This document shows, in pieces, positions 16,443 to 23,896 of a DNA stretch of 64,000 nt (its first letter is position 1; the number at the start of each line of letters is the position of its first letter). Made by a program: the position numbers and the translations under genes. A model generated the notes under the pieces. The model searched no databases. It worked only from the letters and a program-made list of their open reading frames with translations, and had not been told where the DNA came from. The DNA comes from Hirschia maritima DSM 19733 (GTDB lineage Bacteria; Pseudomonadota; Alphaproteobacteria; Caulobacterales; Hyphomonadaceae), in contig NZ_KB899549.1 in the NCBI RefSeq assembly GCF_000378345.1, forward strand, positions 1 to 64,000, written 5' to 3'.

Positions 16443-17522
16443 ATGCGCATCATGTTAGTTACCGACGCCTGGGAGCCTCAGGTCAATGGCGTCGTCCGCA
16501 CGATGAAGCGAGTTATTGCTGAATGTGAAGCAATGGGACACGAATGGGATATCGTTTCTCCCAATGACGGTTTTAAAACCATGCCTCTCCCCACATATCC
16601 AGAAATCAAACTGGCATTCGGAGCTAAGCCGAAGATTGAAGAAAGACTATTAGAGTTTGAACCCGATGCCGTGCATGTGGCTACAGAGGGTCCGCTTGGA
16701 TGGGCCGCTCGTGCCATCTGCCTCAAACACAAAATGCCTTTCACCTCATCATACCACACACGTTTTCCTGAATATGTGAATGCGCGCCTGCCGATCCCAC
16801 TTTGGGCGGGATACAAATATGTGCGCCAATTCCACAAATATTCTGGCCGCGTGATGGTCGCCACTGTTTCAATGATCGAAGAATTGGAATCTCGCGGGTT
16901 CAACAACATCGCTGCTTGGTCACGAGGTGTAGACACCGAATTATTCCACCCAAACAAACGCACTGATGATCGCGGCCCTTACAAAGGTATGGAAGGCCCA
17001 ATATTCTTAAACGTTGGGCGCGTGGCAGTTGAGAAAAACATCGAAGCTTTTCTTGAGTTAGACCTTCCCGGCACGAAGGTTGTTGTCGGCGATGGGCCAG
17101 CCCGTGAGGAGCTGATGGCGAAGTATCCAGACGCTGTCTTCCCTGGCTCTAAATTCGGGGATGAGCTAGGAAGTTATTTCGCCAATGCGGATGTCTTTTG
17201 TTTCCCAAGTCTTACCGACACATTCGGACTAGTGATTCTAGAAGCCATGGCCGCAGGAACCCCTGTTGCCGGCTTCAATGTACCAGGCCCCAAAGATCTT
17301 ATTCCAGGTACAAACGCCGGAGCTATCAATGACGATTTGGCGAAAGCATGTATTGAATGTTTAGAGCTTGACCGCGAAGTCGCACACAAGCACGCCCAAG
17401 CATTTTCTTGGACAGCATGTGCAAATCAATTCTTAGATAATCTAGAGCCACTTCCAGTCCCGGAACGCAAACGTTTCTGGCAACGCTTCCGCCGCATCCG
17501 AAGAAAAAAAACGGTCGAATAG
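16443..17522 (+). CDS. GT4-family glycosyltransferase
   Basis: The protein has 359 residues from the ATG at 16443, with AAGGA six bases upstream; the open frame continues to 16317 without a start signal. The GT-B fold is clear: N-terminal MRIMLVTDAWEPQVNGVV nucleotide-sugar-transferase opening, FTSSYHTRFPEYV, and the C-terminal donor site with LNVGRVAVEKN, VVGDGPAREEL and DTFGLVILEAMAAGTPV. Close relatives are annotated as MgtA-like or glycolipid glycosyltransferases that modify diacylglycerol or related lipids at the inner membrane. The C-terminus is highly basic (RFRRIRRKK), consistent with membrane association. Sugar and acceptor are not determinable. Confidence 0.85.
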   Translation: MRIMLVTDAWEPQVNGVVRTMKRVIAECEAMGHEWDIVSPNDGFKTMPLPTYPEIKLAFGAKPKIEERLLEFEPDAVHVATEGPLGWAARAICLKHKMPFTSSYHTRFPEYVNARLPIPLWAGYKYVRQFHKYSGRVMVATVSMIEELESRGFNNIAAWSRGVDTELFHPNKRTDDRGPYKGMEGPIFLNVGRVAVEKNIEAFLELDLPGTKVVVGDGPAREELMAKYPDAVFPGSKFGDELGSYFANADVFCFPSLTDTFGLVILEAMAAGTPVAGFNVPGPKDLIPGTNAGAINDDLAKACIECLELDREVAHKHAQAFSWTACANQFLDNLEPLPVPERKRFWQRFRRIRRKKTVE

Positions 17523-17611
17523 ACATGACCTGACTGCTCAAACCAGTAAAAAATCTATTGGGAGTCATTTTTTCTATTTACAGCATTGAATTTTAGAATT
17601 ATCTGCAAATT

Positions 17612-17795
17612 TCCGGCGGACATCGGCTCGAGGCTCTGCCGCCCTGATTCCACGTGGCGTCTGGACTACCCGAGTAGAGATAAAATTCTCTCAGGGGTTT
17701 GGATGACGTGTGCGGGTTGAGGGGCAGACTTAAACGAGTACGAAAGCCCGTACTAACGCCGGATTGGGTTTACAAAAAGACAGAGGGGATGTGAC
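17612..17795 (+). promoter_or_regulatory. Structured leader RNA, speF-motif-like cis-regulator
   Basis: The 180 bases before the ornithine decarboxylase start are G-rich and strongly structured. TCCGGCG (17612-17618) pairs with CGCCGGA (17757-17763) to close the whole domain, whereas GGCGG (17615-17619) can instead pair locally with CCGCC (17639-17643): two mutually exclusive folds. Inside are a hairpin AGTACG/CGTACT (17737-17742, 17749-17754) and AGAGA/TCTCT near 17676-17691. A speF RNA motif is described upstream of ornithine decarboxylases in alphaproteobacteria; position and partner gene agree. I could not run a covariance search, so the family call is provisional. Confidence 0.65.
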
Positions 17796-19007
17796 ATGCT
17801 CACTTTCCAAACACCTCTGGACCTAGTCCGCGTACTTCGCCCCGAGACTCCGATAGCCTGTGTGCGTCCGGATCGTGTGGGTGCCGCAGCGTCATGGTTC
17901 CAGAACAACTTCCCAGGTGACGTGCTTTATGCCGTCAAAGCCAACCCATCGGAATGGGCGCTCGATGCTATGTATGAAGCTGGAATGCGCTGGTTTGATG
18001 TTGCCTCGCTAAATGAAATTGAACTCATAGCGAACCGCTTTGATGATGCTATCTTAGCGTATCTACACCCGATCAAAAGCCGCCATGCAATTGAGCGCGC
18101 ATATTTTGAATTTGGCGTACGTATCTTCGCACTCGACTGTGAAGAAGAATTGCAAAAAATCCTTGAAGCAACCAACCACGCCAAAGACTTAACTCTCGTC
18201 ATTCGTATGGCTGTTTCCAATGACGGCTCAACCATGCCACTGACAGGAAAATTTGGCTGTTTTGGCAATGAAGCAGTTTCATTGCTACAAGCCACACGTG
18301 CACATGCTGATGAGCTGGGAGTCAGCTTCCATGTGGGGTCTCAATGCATGGATCCACACACTTATCGTGTTGCAATGGATACTGTTTCAGCAACCATCCT
18401 TCAAGCAGCAGTTACCGTCGATATAGTTGATGTCGGTGGCGGCTTTCCAGCTCTTTACCCAGGCATGAACCCGCCAGAACTACAAGCCTATGTCGACGTA
18501 ATTGAACAAGTATTTGAAGAAATGCCAGTTCTATTCAATGCCGATTTGTGGTGTGAACCAGGTCGAGCACTAGTCGCTGATTCTACATCAATCGTGGCGA
18601 AGGTAGAGATGGTTCGGGATGGCAAAGTCTATCTAAACGACGGAGCCTACGGAAATCTATTTGATGCCGCGCATTGCAAATGGCCGTTCCCAATGGAAGT
18701 TCATCGCCCTTCAGGCAAAATCAGCTTCCACAAAAAACCATTTCTTATTTATGGCCCGACCTGCGATTCTTTAGATGTGTTAGATGGTACATTCGACCTC
18801 CCAGCAGATATCGCTGAAGGTGATTATGTCGAATTTGGCATGATGGGCGCGTATGGCACGGCAATGAGCACACGCTTCAATGGCTTTGGCGAAACAACCG
18901 CATACCGTGTACGTGACAGTATCAGTCAAACCATGTTCGACACTGAATCAGCAGCTGAACGCAGCTATGAAAACAACATCATCTTCTTTCCTCGCAAAGA
19001 GGCGTAA
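17796..19007 (+). CDS. Ornithine (ornithine/lysine) decarboxylase, fold type III PLP
   Basis: The protein has 403 residues. It decarboxylates ornithine to putrescine, the first step of polyamine synthesis. It is of the alanine-racemase fold: PLP lysine in YAVKANPSEW, the HVGSQC segment, DVGGGFPALYP, CEPGRAL, and the catalytic cysteine in YGPTCDSLD contributed across the dimer. The FGMMGAYG loop is also conserved. Many alphaproteobacterial members accept lysine too. A GAGGGG SD precedes the ATG within the structured leader. The next gene is the carboxynorspermidine dehydrogenase, so these act in one pathway. Confidence 0.92.
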   Translation: MLTFQTPLDLVRVLRPETPIACVRPDRVGAAASWFQNNFPGDVLYAVKANPSEWALDAMYEAGMRWFDVASLNEIELIANRFDDAILAYLHPIKSRHAIERAYFEFGVRIFALDCEEELQKILEATNHAKDLTLVIRMAVSNDGSTMPLTGKFGCFGNEAVSLLQATRAHADELGVSFHVGSQCMDPHTYRVAMDTVSATILQAAVTVDIVDVGGGFPALYPGMNPPELQAYVDVIEQVFEEMPVLFNADLWCEPGRALVADSTSIVAKVEMVRDGKVYLNDGAYGNLFDAAHCKWPFPMEVHRPSGKISFHKKPFLIYGPTCDSLDVLDGTFDLPADIAEGDYVEFGMMGAYGTAMSTRFNGFGETTAYRVRDSISQTMFDTESAAERSYENNIIFFPRKEA

Positions 19008-19050
19008 GCAACACACTGCTACGTCAATCTGATAAATTTATTCCAATATT

Positions 19051-19076
19051 CTGTACCGAATACATCTTCGGTACAG
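19051..19076. repeat. Perfect 10-bp inverted repeat between two polyamine genes
   Basis: CTGTACCGAA and TTCGGTACAG flank a six-base loop, 44 bases after the decarboxylase stop. No T-run follows, so it is not a classical terminator; it may stabilise or process the mRNA, or bind a regulator. Confidence 0.6.
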
Positions 19077-19171
19077 CCATAATTCCTGATACATAGAAGA
19101 AAACACGCCAAATCGCTTTGCTCATGATTTAATGAAGCTAAACGCTACGGCATAATATGAAGGTTTTTCCA

Positions 19172-20356
19172 ATGACAAAAGTTCTTCAAATTGGTGCCGG
19201 TGGTGTTGGCACAGTTGTCGCTCACAAACTTGCGATGAGCCCTGTGTTTACGGACATCATGCTGGCAAGCCGCACGCTGGCTAAATGCGATGCAATTGCC
19301 GCTGCCGTAAAAGACAAACAAGGCATTGAAATCAAAACTGCCAAAGTGGATGCCGATAACGTCGCTGAAACTGTTGAGCTGATTAAAAGCTTTGGGCCGG
19401 ATGTCGTCATCAATGTTGCCCTTCCATACCAAGACCTCACTCTGATGGAAGCCTGCTTGCAGGCAGGTGTGCACTATCTCGACACAGCAAACTATGAGCA
19501 CCCAGACACAGCAAAATTTGAATATAAAGAACAATGGGCATTCCAAGACCGCTTTAAAGAAGCTGGCCTAACAGCCCTTCTCGGCTCTGGTTTTGATCCG
19601 GGCGTAACAAACATGTTCTGTGCGCATGCTCAAAAGCACTTGTTCGACACAATCGACACGATCGACATTCTTGATTGTAATGGCGGAGACCACGGGCACC
19701 CGTTCGCGACAAACTTCAACCCTGAGATCAATATTCGCGAGATCACAGCAAATGGCCGTTATTGGGAAAATGGCGAATGGGTCACAACTGAACCATTAGA
19801 ACACTCAATGATGTTTGATTTCCCGGGTGTGGGTGAACGCAAAGCTTTCCTTCTCTACCACGAGGAAATGGAAAGCCTGTGTCAAAACATTAAAGGCCTA
19901 AAGCGCATTCGATTCTGGATGACATTTGGAGAGGCCTACATAAAACACCTTGATGTCATTCAAAACCTTGGCCTCGACAGTATTGAACCGATTGAATTCC
20001 AAGGTCAGGAAATCATTCCGCTTCAATTCTTACAAAAACTATTGCCGGATCCAGCTAGCCTTGCGCCAAATTATAAGGGCAAGACTTCTATTGGATGTCT
20101 GGTAAAAGGCACAAAAGATGGCAAGTCGCGCACAAGCTTTATTTATAATATTTGTGACCATGAAGAGACATATAAAGAAGTTGGTGCACAAGCTGTTTCC
20201 TATACGACAGGTGTACCCGCTGTGGCTGGCGCGGAAATGATCGCAACAGGCAAATGGCGTCAGCCCGGTGTGTGGAATATGGAACAAAACGATCCCGACC
20301 CATTCCTAACCCGCCTCAATGAAACAGGCTTGCCTTGGCACGTCAAAGATATGTAG
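19172..20356 (+). CDS. Carboxynorspermidine dehydrogenase (saccharopine dehydrogenase family)
   Basis: The protein has 394 residues from the ATG at 19172, with AAGG eight bases upstream. It has an NAD(P)-binding Rossmann start (VLQIGAGGVGTVVAHKL) and the family segments VINVALPYQDLTLMEACL, GVHYLDTANYE, GSGFDPGVTNMF. In this clade the enzyme condenses aspartate semialdehyde with a diamine to form carboxyspermidine or carboxynorspermidine. The co-location with ornithine decarboxylase and nspC favours that role over true saccharopine metabolism. A strong terminator follows. Confidence 0.88.
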   Translation: MTKVLQIGAGGVGTVVAHKLAMSPVFTDIMLASRTLAKCDAIAAAVKDKQGIEIKTAKVDADNVAETVELIKSFGPDVVINVALPYQDLTLMEACLQAGVHYLDTANYEHPDTAKFEYKEQWAFQDRFKEAGLTALLGSGFDPGVTNMFCAHAQKHLFDTIDTIDILDCNGGDHGHPFATNFNPEINIREITANGRYWENGEWVTTEPLEHSMMFDFPGVGERKAFLLYHEEMESLCQNIKGLKRIRFWMTFGEAYIKHLDVIQNLGLDSIEPIEFQGQEIIPLQFLQKLLPDPASLAPNYKGKTSIGCLVKGTKDGKSRTSFIYNICDHEETYKEVGAQAVSYTTGVPAVAGAEMIATGKWRQPGVWNMEQNDPDPFLTRLNETGLPWHVKDM

Positions 20357-20365
20357 AAATTATAG

Positions 20366-20392
20366 AGGGCAGCTGATTGGCTGCCCTTTTTC
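20366..20392 (+). terminator. Rho-independent terminator
   Basis: AGGGCAGC and GCTGCCCT form an 8-bp stem with a TGATTG loop, followed by TTTTT. It lies ten bases after the dehydrogenase stop and immediately before the convergent ABM gene. Confidence 0.9.
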
Positions 20393-20393
20393 A

Positions 20394-20684
20394 TTACATC
20401 ATCAACCGCTCATAATAAGTTACCACCGGCTCGCCTTCCATGAAAGCAAGCAACGCCGTCATCACGCCAGCCTCCTGAATGAACGCCATATAAGCCTGAT
20501 GATGCCGTTGACTGGCCCATTCTTCCTTCAGAAGGAATGCTCTGGTAGCAGAATCGTAAAACAGATTAACCTGCAGTGCGCCGTCAAAGCCACGCACGTT
20601 GGACAAGTTCGCGTTCAGAAAGGCCGTCAACTCCTCAAACGCCCCGTCTCGAACCGTCATTTTCAATGTAACCCAGATACTCAT
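20394..20684 (-). CDS. Antibiotic biosynthesis monooxygenase (ABM) domain protein
   Basis: The protein has 96 residues from the ATG at 20684; its AGGAG SD is six to seven bases upstream and lies inside a strong inverted repeat. The sequence has the dimeric ferredoxin-like ABM fold: WVTLKMTVRDGAFEELTAFL, a mid-chain FLLKEEWASQRHHQAYM helix with the family's conserved Glu-Trp and His, and a short end. Members are small haem- or quinol-oxygenases or simple stress proteins. It follows the AraC-type regulator on the same strand by 95 bases and may be part of that unit. Substrate unknown. Confidence 0.8.
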   Translation of the reverse strand: MSIWVTLKMTVRDGAFEELTAFLNANLSNVRGFDGALQVNLFYDSATRAFLLKEEWASQRHHQAYMAFIQEAGVMTALLAFMEGEPVVTYYERLMM

Positions 20685-20687
20685 CTT

Positions 20688-20717
20688 CAATCTCCTGTAT
20701 AAACTATGAGGAGATTG
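20688..20717 (-). promoter_or_regulatory. Inverted repeat able to hide the ABM gene's ribosome-binding site
   Basis: A perfect 9-bp repeat (CAATCTCCT at 20688-20696, AGGAGATTG at 20709-20717) with a 12-base loop sits just before the ABM start codon. In the mRNA the AGGAG SD is entirely within the 3' arm, so the hairpin would block initiation. It could equally be an operator for the neighbouring AraC-type protein. Confidence 0.65.
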
Positions 20718-20779
20718 CGGTGGATCAGACAAAATTTATGTATAGAAAAAGCTAAAAATCGTAAAATTCGGTCAGAAAG

Positions 20780-21661
20780 TCACGCAAGCTTCAATCGCAT
20801 CTGTTTTGGAGTTTCTCCAAAATTTCGTTGGAAATCCTTGATAAAATGGGATGTATCTGCGTAGCCAATTTCATACGCAATTTCAGCTATGGATAGCGTT
20901 GAACGCTCAACTAAATCCCGCCCTTTAGCCAACTTGGCTTCGCGTAACCATGCCCCCGGTGCCATTCCAAATGCGCGCTTAAAATCGCGCTGAAATGACG
21001 ACAATGAACGTCCAGATAAACAAGCATAATCTGCAACTGTAAGCCCTTGCCCTGCATGACGACGCATCAATTGCTTGATATTACGCCTACTTTTAGTGCG
21101 GTCCAAGTTTAATAGAAAACGCTTCAACTGGTTCTGATCGTCATGCAGATCAAGTAAAAGCAACAACTCAAGAAGCTTTGCTTTGATCAGCGCATAGGGC
21201 GCATCCAGTCCGCCATAGACCTGAGATAAAGTCGCAACGTAAGCCTTCAGACACGGCGTTCCAGCAAATAATGATGGCATGCATGTAATTCTTTGAATCG
21301 TATTTGCCGATACCGCCTTTAGAAATTCCTCAATAACTTGATCGTCGAAAAAGAATAACCATGCTTCCAGCGGTCCATTCGCGTTTATAAAATCCGAGAT
21401 CATATGATGATGACGGGGAATCATCAGCATGTCTCCCGAACGAACGCAGGTCTCTTGGCCTTCGAAATCATAGAAAGTCTCTTGCCCTTGAGCAACGTAC
21501 ACCAGACATGGTGCATTGGTAAAGAACTCAACTCCGATCGCTTCTTGCTGAATGAACTTACGGAAAATACTCGTCCCGCTTTGAGCCATCACAGGCTCTG
21601 CGCCTTTAAACTCAGACAACCCCTCAGGAAGCAACAAGATATTATCGGTACAATGAGCCAC
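20780..21661 (-). CDS. AraC-family transcriptional regulator
   Basis: The protein has 293 residues and starts at a GTG with AAGGA six bases upstream. The N-terminal 170 residues form a cupin-like sensor with the DMLMIPRHHHMISDF histidine cluster; the C-terminal 95 residues carry two helix-turn-helix motifs (LTVADYACLSGRSLSSFQRDF and IAEIAYEIGYADTSHFIKDF) and the GETPKQMR end typical of AraC. The ligand is unknown. It is transcribed toward the ABM gene and divergently from the metal cassette, either of which it may control. Confidence 0.9.
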   Translation of the reverse strand: MAHCTDNILLLPEGLSEFKGAEPVMAQSGTSIFRKFIQQEAIGVEFFTNAPCLVYVAQGQETFYDFEGQETCVRSGDMLMIPRHHHMISDFINANGPLEAWLFFFDDQVIEEFLKAVSANTIQRITCMPSLFAGTPCLKAYVATLSQVYGGLDAPYALIKAKLLELLLLLDLHDDQNQLKRFLLNLDRTKSRRNIKQLMRRHAGQGLTVADYACLSGRSLSSFQRDFKRAFGMAPGAWLREAKLAKGRDLVERSTLSIAEIAYEIGYADTSHFIKDFQRNFGETPKQMRLKLA

Positions 21662-21830
21662 ATTTATTTCCTTGGTGTGAAATAGCGTGACTCAAACTTC
21701 AAGCTATTTTCTTAAATTAGCAATTCCAAAACTCATTTTTCAGATGTGTGAAATATCTTAAAAGGATCAATTCTAGTCTCTACAACCAAAGAAACTAGAC
21801 TTCTCGCTCAATAGATATATCCTGTTGTAC

Positions 21831-22232
21831 ATGAAGCTATTCATTGCCCTTGCATTTTTTATGTCTAGCCTGCTTGGAACAAGCAGCGCATGCGCGCATG
21901 CAATGGGTTTGAATTCGGCTCATTCACCTGCTGTGCACTCAAACACAGAAATTGCGCATTCGGAGCACAGCCACGCGGTATTTCTCGATCATCATGACGA
22001 CCATAATTCAGCGTCAACTCTCCACAATATGCACAGCGATACGCATGAGGATTGCCCAGAAGACTGTAATGGTGGTCCTGATTGTGCTGGCTGTTCGGCC
22101 ATTCCTGCCAGCCTAACTATAGAAGGTTTTAGCTTCACACCTCCTGTCATAACAGCTTTGTATAGCATGAGTGATGAAGCGGGTTTTGATAAAACCTTTG
22201 CCTTAGAGCCCCCTCCACCACGAAGCACCTGA
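21831..22232 (+). CDS. Secreted His/Cys-rich putative metal-binding protein
   Basis: The protein has 133 residues from the ATG at 21831; no good SD is visible and a TTG six bases earlier is possible. A signal peptide runs to about residue 24. Residues 30-75 contain about a dozen histidines in HSEHSH, DHHDDH and similar clusters, followed by Cys75, Cys79, Cys85 and Cys88 (CPEDCNGGPDCAGC), a candidate soft-metal site. The end is proline-rich (EPPPPRST). I do not recognise a named family. It heads a cassette with an outer-membrane-like protein, a MerP-like and a MerT-like protein, implying metal binding in the periplasm. Confidence 0.65.
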   Translation: MKLFIALAFFMSSLLGTSSACAHAMGLNSAHSPAVHSNTEIAHSEHSHAVFLDHHDDHNSASTLHNMHSDTHEDCPEDCNGGPDCAGCSAIPASLTIEGFSFTPPVITALYSMSDEAGFDKTFALEPPPPRST

Positions 22233-22248
22233 ACCCGATCAACTTCAC

Positions 22249-22277
22249 GGGCAGATTCCGTCTGCCCTTTGGATTTT
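22249..22277 (+). terminator. Terminator-like hairpin inside the metal cassette
   Basis: GGGCAGA and TCTGCCC form a 7-bp stem with a five-base loop, followed by TTTGGATTTTATT. It sits between the His-rich gene and the next gene, so it may attenuate rather than end transcription. Confidence 0.55.
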
Positions 22278-22297
22278 ATTAGTTCAGGAAAAACAAT

Positions 22298-22942
22298 ATG
22301 TTGCGAAAAATCGCAACCATCTCCGCAATAGGATTAGGGTTAGCTGCATCAGCACATGCTCGCCCTGTTTCTTATGTCGGCGGATGGACACTCATTGAAG
22401 AAAGCGACAGGCAGAGCACGTCTCTACTCGCGCACTACACTCCCGATCCAGCATTCTCCATTGGATGGAAAAGCGAATGGGATCGTCAAAATGACATCGC
22501 CCTTCATGGCCCACAATTCACCTATCTGGCCAAGCGTTGGTTTGGGGAAGATTATCAAGCCAACCTCTATGCTTTTACTGGCGCGGGATGGCTTGAGGGT
22601 GTGGATAGTAATCCTTTAAGCGCTGAAGGCATGGGATATGTGGGCCTCCTTGCAGATTGGGAAACTCGTAGTCTCTTTGCCTCCTACAAAACGCGGTATT
22701 TAGACAGCCATTCTCTCGATGGAAACTTCCTGCAAGCAGCCAGAGTGGGTTGGGCTCCTTATGAAGGAGATACCGGCGATCTGCACACGTGGCTTATGCT
22801 GGAAGTCGACCACCGCCCCGACAATGAAGAGGAACTAGGCGTCACGCCGCTCGTTCGCCTTTTCAAGGATACAGCCCTTTTGGAACTGGGCTGGAGCCTC
22901 ACAGACGACCAACCTCTCATCAACTTTACATACAGATTTTAA
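22298..22942 (+). CDS. Putative outer-membrane protein of the metal cassette
   Basis: The protein has 214 residues with a signal peptide ending near SAHA-RPV. The mature protein is a series of short amphipathic strands with aromatic residues at the borders and ends in YRF; a C-terminal aromatic on a final strand is typical of outer-membrane beta-barrels. It has few His or Cys residues, so it is more likely a channel or scaffold than a metal store. No family is recognised. It lies 16 bases upstream of the MerP-like gene and is probably co-transcribed. Confidence 0.55.
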   Translation: MLRKIATISAIGLGLAASAHARPVSYVGGWTLIEESDRQSTSLLAHYTPDPAFSIGWKSEWDRQNDIALHGPQFTYLAKRWFGEDYQANLYAFTGAGWLEGVDSNPLSAEGMGYVGLLADWETRSLFASYKTRYLDSHSLDGNFLQAARVGWAPYEGDTGDLHTWLMLEVDHRPDNEEELGVTPLVRLFKDTALLELGWSLTDDQPLINFTYRF

Positions 22943-22957
22943 ACAAGGAATCACACA

Positions 22958-23425
22958 ATGAAACTTGTATCTCTTTCTCTCATTTCACTTCTTTTCTTTG
23001 CTCCAGCTTGGGCGCAAGATCATCACGCCTCACACGAAAACCATGCTGAGCATCACAGCACCGATCATAGCGACCACGTCGAACATGCTGAGCATGAACA
23101 CCACACAAACGACGCGGAGGATGCGCCCATTCATACCCAACTCACTCACACACCTGAGATACATCAGGCTTTGGAAGCTGGTGGAGATGCCGTCGTTGTC
23201 AGCGTGTTGGGTGTGGTATGTGATTTCTGCGCCAAAGCAATGGATAAAACTTTTTCTAAACGAGATGAAGTTGCAGCGGTCTATGTCGATCTTGATCACA
23301 AGACTCTCAATCTAGTATTCAACCCCGCTCAATCTATCGATGAAACCTCCATCCGAAAGCTCGTGAAAAAAGCGGGATATCGCGCAGCCGAGCTAACCTA
23401 TATTCCATCTATGAATTTGAATTAG
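22958..23425 (+). CDS. Periplasmic His-rich heavy-metal-associated (HMA) domain protein
   Basis: The protein has 155 residues with AAGGA upstream of the ATG. A signal peptide covers residues 1-19. Residues 20-64 hold about 17 histidines in HH/HxxH patterns, and residues 76-150 form an HMA domain with the metal-binding C-x-x-C at Cys88-Cys91 (VVCDFCAK), the same fold as MerP and copper chaperones. A His-rich extension on a secreted HMA protein suggests capture of a divalent or cuprous ion in the periplasm. The next gene encodes a MerT-like membrane protein, its likely partner. Confidence 0.78.
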   Translation: MKLVSLSLISLLFFAPAWAQDHHASHENHAEHHSTDHSDHVEHAEHEHHTNDAEDAPIHTQLTHTPEIHQALEAGGDAVVVSVLGVVCDFCAKAMDKTFSKRDEVAAVYVDLDHKTLNLVFNPAQSIDETSIRKLVKKAGYRAAELTYIPSMNLN

Positions 23426-23428
23426 GTC

Positions 23429-23809
23429 ATGAAACTCATTTTACGTGAAGCAACAGCGCCAACTCTGGCGCTGTTTGCAACCACTTCGACACTCCTATGC
23501 TGCGCCCTACCAGCACTATTGATAACACTGGGCGCTGGTGCAGTTATGGCTGGCCTAACTTCAAGCATCCCCGGCATCATCTGGCTAACGGAGCACAAGC
23601 TTATTCTTTTTGGTGTATCAGGGGCATTGCTCATCGCGGCGGTTGTCACAAAATGGATGACGCGCCATGCACCTTGTCCAATTGATCCCAAACTTGCAAA
23701 AGCCTGCGCTTTCTGGAGGCGTACAGGCAGTATAATCTTGGCCACAGCAAGTGTATTCTATCTGGTTGGAGCATTCTTCGCATTTTTTGCAGCGGACCTA
23801 TTGCTCTAA
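23429..23809 (+). CDS. MerT-like inner-membrane metal transport protein
   Basis: The protein has 126 residues with three predicted membrane helices. Helix one carries a vicinal pair Cys24-Cys25 in LLCCALPALL; the loop between helices two and three has Cys83 and Cys93 (CPIDPKLAKAC). This spacing and topology copy MerT, which takes Hg(II) from MerP through the paired cysteines and passes it to the cytoplasmic pair. No merA, merR or merC is present, so the cargo is probably not mercury. The gene starts three bases after the HMA gene stop, indicating a tight operon. Confidence 0.7.
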   Translation: MKLILREATAPTLALFATTSTLLCCALPALLITLGAGAVMAGLTSSIPGIIWLTEHKLILFGVSGALLIAAVVTKWMTRHAPCPIDPKLAKACAFWRRTGSIILATASVFYLVGAFFAFFAADLLL

Positions 23810-23820
23810 CACTTTTGGCT

Positions 23821-23896
23821 TGACGGACTTTATCTTCGATCACATAGGCTTTGTAATGAAAGCTTCCTTTGATTTAGCAAGATATCAAGTCCGTCA
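23821..23896 (+). promoter_or_regulatory. Long-range inverted repeat reaching the nspC start codon
   Basis: TGACGGACTT (23821-23830) and AAGTCCGTCA (23887-23896) are perfectly complementary over ten bases with a 56-base interval. The 3' arm ends on the A of the nspC ATG, so pairing in the leader would cover the initiation region. No strong SD is present outside the arm. Confidence 0.55.

Noticed and set aside
21831-23809. Mercury-resistance operon
   Set aside because: The MerP- and MerT-like proteins suggest it, but there is no merA reductase, no MerR regulator and no MerR-type operator, and the proteins are His-rich, which fits copper, zinc or nickel better.
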